Assembly (NCBI RefSeq): GCF_900108095.1
Contig: NZ_FNWL01000001.1
Location: forward strand, 558,001-622,000
Origin: Natronorubrum sediminis
GTDB taxonomy: Archaea; Halobacteriota; Halobacteria; Halobacteriales; Natrialbaceae
Length of the DNA: 64,000 nucleotides
Reading direction: 5' to 3'
Each line of letters begins with the position of its first letter. Positions within the stretch are counted from its first letter, which is position 1. A model generated the notes under the pieces. The model was not told the DNA's origin and searched no databases. It saw only the letters and a list, made by a program, of their open reading frames with translations. Shown piece by piece: positions 62,065-64,000 of this stretch. The translations under genes and the position numbers were made by a program.

Positions 62065-63471
62065 ATGAGTACTCAGGAGCGCTCGGCAAGCGCCGCTACG
62101 TCCCATTCCCACGCACCGGACGTGGTCGTCGTCGGTGCCGGGACTGCCGGATGTTACGCCGCAGCGACCGTCGCACGTGAGGGCTACGACGTCGTCGTTC
62201 TCGAGCGCAAAACCGAGGAAGAGGCAGGTCACATCGCCTGTGGCGACGCACTGAAAGGGGCGGACGAGTTTCCCGATTCGATTCCGAAATCGAAACTCGA
62301 GCCGGCGTTCACCAACACGGGCGTCGACCACGGTCGCTTCGAGATTCCACAAGAAGACACCGTCCTCGAGATTCCAATCCCTGGCGAGTTGGCCGTCATC
62401 GACCGCTGGGAGTACGGCCGCCGCATCATCGAGGGGGCCGCAGACGCCGGCGTCGACTTCCACTACGATACCGTCGTCCAGAACGTAACCCAGGCCGACG
62501 ACGGGCGCGTAACGGGAGTCGAAGCGATCCGAACGGGTGAGCCACTCACCTACGACGCAGAGGTCGTCATCGACGCCGCGGGATCGCTGTCCGTCCTCCA
62601 GGACACCGTCGACTTCTCGACGTCCACGTTCGATACGAACGTCAACTACTCGCACTTCTGTTCGGCCTACCGGGAGGTCGTCCACGTGAAAGAACCGGTC
62701 GAGTGGGACGACGCACTGGTCTTCAAGCCGACCGACCGCGCCGCGGGCTACCTCTGGTACTTCCCGCGCACGGAGACCGAGATCAACGCCGGTCTCGGCT
62801 TCCAGATGACCGAAGAGCCGATGAAACTCGTCGAGGACCTCAAACACGACCTCGAGAACCGCGCGGAGTTCGAGGGCGCGACGGTCGACGACAAACTCGG
62901 CGCTGCCCTCCCGACCCGTCGGCCCTACGACTCGGCCGTCCACCCCGGCTACATGGCCGTCGGCGACGCTGCCGGACACGTCAACCCCACCACCGGCGGC
63001 GGCATCGCCGGGGCCGCCTACGCTGGCACGTACGCCGCCGAACGAGCCATCGAAGGCCTCGAGACGGGCGATGTCAGCGAGGAGACCTTCTGGGAGTACA
63101 ACGAACTCGTCATGGACCACTTCGGCGCGCGCTACGCCGCCCTCGACGTCTACAACATCCTCGCGACGGCCATCGATGTCGACGACCTCATGGGCTTACT
63201 CGCCGCCATGCCCGGCGACAAACTCGCCGAGGCACTCTACTCGGGAAGTACGAACATCAGCACGAAGCTCAAACTCGAGTCCCTGATCAAGAGCCGCGGC
63301 CACTGGGGCACCATCTGGAACCTCTACCAGACCAAACGCTGTGCCGACGACCTGCTGGCACACTACGAGAACTACCCGACCAGCCCCGAGGGGCTCGCGG
63401 GCTGGCAGGAGCGTCGCGACGAACTCATGGAAGCGGTCTACGAGGCGACCGGGGCGGAGCCGAAGTACTAA
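62065..63471 (+). CDS. Geranylgeranyl reductase family FAD protein
   Basis: A 468-residue flavoprotein. The FAD motif VVVVGAGTAGCYAA is at about 20-33, and the second FAD site GYMAVGDAAGHVNPTTGGGIAGA is near 293-315. These are characteristic of geranylgeranyl/digeranylgeranylglycerophospholipid reductases that saturate archaeal lipid chains. Chain specificity cannot be told. Divergent from the 2Fe-2S ferredoxin gene, with starts about 210 bp apart, so it may take electrons from it. The C-terminal third (SGSTNISTKLKLESLIKSRGHWG) is family-like. Confidence 0.88.
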   Translation: MSTQERSASAATSHSHAPDVVVVGAGTAGCYAAATVAREGYDVVVLERKTEEEAGHIACGDALKGADEFPDSIPKSKLEPAFTNTGVDHGRFEIPQEDTVLEIPIPGELAVIDRWEYGRRIIEGAADAGVDFHYDTVVQNVTQADDGRVTGVEAIRTGEPLTYDAEVVIDAAGSLSVLQDTVDFSTSTFDTNVNYSHFCSAYREVVHVKEPVEWDDALVFKPTDRAAGYLWYFPRTETEINAGLGFQMTEEPMKLVEDLKHDLENRAEFEGATVDDKLGAALPTRRPYDSAVHPGYMAVGDAAGHVNPTTGGGIAGAAYAGTYAAERAIEGLETGDVSEETFWEYNELVMDHFGARYAALDVYNILATAIDVDDLMGLLAAMPGDKLAEALYSGSTNISTKLKLESLIKSRGHWGTIWNLYQTKRCADDLLAHYENYPTSPEGLAGWQERRDELMEAVYEATGAEPKY

Positions 63472-63474
63472 CAC

Positions 63475-63548
63475 CGAAATTTTACTCTGCGATCTGTTGC
63501 GAGCGAGACGATTTCGTCTCGCTCGCAACGTCTCTCGGTAAAATTTCG
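63475..63548. repeat. Composite inverted repeat (11-bp outer, 16-bp inner arms)
   Basis: Outer arms CGAAATTTTAC (63475-63485) and GTAAAATTTCG (63538-63548). Inner arms GTTGCGAGCGAGACGA (63496-63511) and TCGTCTCGCTCGCAAC (63514-63529), with only TT between them. The first outer arm starts 4 bp past the reductase stop. The inner stem is exceptionally stable and the outer arm ends in T-rich or A-rich runs. It may be a bidirectional terminator or a dispersed palindromic element. Confidence 0.9.
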
Positions 63549-63605
63549 ATAAAAAGCACTCCTCCATCCCCTCCACTCGGCTCGCGGCTTCACCGCTCGC
63601 TTCTT

Positions 63606-63624
63606 CGCGGCGCGACGCGCCGCG
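63606..63624. repeat. Inverted repeat CGCGGCGCG / CGCGCCGCG
   Basis: Perfect 9-bp arms around one A. A further strong hairpin 57 bp past the composite repeat. Confidence 0.75.
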
Positions 63625-63794
63625 TTCTCGTTCCGGGTCAGTCGTCGGCCCGCTCGCTCACACTTCGGTTCGCTCGCGGTCGTTTTCGGGTGACGGCCTG
63701 CCCTCCCCCGGGTCGCGCGACTCTCGCGGTGCTCGAGGCGCGCTCCCGGCCACTGGTACCTGTCTCGAGCAATCTGTTACTCGTCTGAATAACT

Positions 63795-64000
63795 CTATGA
63801 CTGGGCAGAGCCAGTCTCCGACTCGGCTGAGTAAGCGCGGAGTCGTTCGATCCGCTCGTCGGTCGGCGGGTGGGTTCCGAACAGTCGTCGGTCGACGAAC
63901 CGATAGACCCGATCGAAGAAGCGGCGTTCTTCCCACGGCGAGGGGACGATAGAGAACGCAGCCGCGGTACGGTGGTTTCTGAGGTCGGCCACGGGTCGCC
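63795..64000 (-). CDS. htpX: HtpX-like M48 zinc protease, C-terminal end only (cut by window edge)
   Basis: The last 68 or so codons of a protein running off the window. The segment DRRLFGTHPPTDERIERLR matches the C-terminus of HtpX-type M48 metalloproteases. The GTG at 63992 is internal: the frame continues to 64000. The catalytic HExxH would be outside the window, so this is a family call by the tail motif. Membrane quality control is the likely role. Confidence 0.75.
   Translation of the reverse strand, partial: RPVADLRNHRTAAAFSIVPSPWEERRFFDRVYRFVDRRLFGTHPPTDERIERLRAYSAESETGSAQS

Larger units (their letters stand above)
63472..63794. other. Intergenic region with nested hairpins between converging genes
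   Basis: 323 bp with no credible gene. It lies between the 3' ends of the reductase gene and the partial htpX gene. It contains a very strong nested palindrome and a second short one (see the two repeat features). This is the place for a bidirectional terminator. Confidence 0.7.

Overview
The window is a stretch of haloarchaeal chromosome, most likely from the Natrialbales (Natrinema/Haloterrigena-like). Evidence: high GC, strongly acidic proteins, very frequent CTCGAG, Tat-type signal peptides (RR motif followed by a lipobox), haloarchaea-restricted families (Bat-type HTH_10 regulators, DUF7344-type winged helices, amphi-Trp protein, a plastocyanin-like cupredoxin), archaeal information-processing genes (transcription factor S, D-aminoacyl-tRNA deacylase DtdA, Dph6, FtsZ1) and TATA boxes placed for leaderless transcripts. 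About 56 protein genes are supported; two are cut by the window edges. I found no tRNA, rRNA, CRISPR array or intact insertion sequence.

Layout. 0-7.4 kb: a 5'-truncated MBL-fold hydrolase, a hotdog thioesterase, a complete LivJHMGF-type ABC importer operon (minus strand, ATGA overlaps between several genes) and a second MBL-fold protein. 7.4-9.7 kb: gatB, with a second copy of its last 61 bp lying downstream, and a cupin. 9.8-13.7 kb: an acyl-CoA synthetase and a 3-hydroxybutyrate dehydrogenase-like SDR in tight tandem, divergent from a Bat-type regulator; I infer a 3-hydroxybutyrate or ketone-body module. 13.8-20.1 kb: PhzF, a lipoprotein hydrolase whose catalytic residues are gone, thiC, a phosphoribosyltransferase with a C-terminal winged-helix-like region, and a MATE exporter. 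20.2-25.3 kb: scpA-smc plus a small coiled-coil protein (chromosome condensation).

25.4-38.9 kb: transcription factor S divergent from glmM, a membrane-anchored DHH phosphoesterase, an NAD-epimerase-like protein, a small conserved protein, a GH2-like protein with altered active site, a coiled-coil protein, an NTF2-like protein with an ATP-grasp ligase, SppA, a DUF373 membrane protein and Dph6. 39-45.3 kb: mostly small proteins of uncertain role, a sugar nucleotidyltransferase and a Rieske protein divergent from a saccharopine dehydrogenase-like enzyme. 45.3-50.5 kb: a pabB-pabA-pabC operon (p-aminobenzoate synthesis), an HhH protein and aroE, so two chorismate-related loci lie close together. 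50.6-56.1 kb: UspA, a CaCA antiporter and two large regulators. 56.3-59.6 kb: dtdA, ftsZ1 with a striking palindromic promoter, and an amphi-Trp protein. 59.6-61.5 kb: an AT-richer island with four degenerate copies of one motif, a cupredoxin and a half-size EamA transporter. 61.5-64 kb: a 2Fe-2S ferredoxin, a geranylgeranyl reductase-family flavoprotein, a very strong intergenic hairpin and the 3' end of htpX.

Most of the window is core chromosome. No obvious defence or mobile system is present. The points most worth a second look are the ftsZ1 operator architecture, the two apparent pseudoenzymes, the duplicated gatB tail and the repeat-bearing island at 59.6-61.5 kb.
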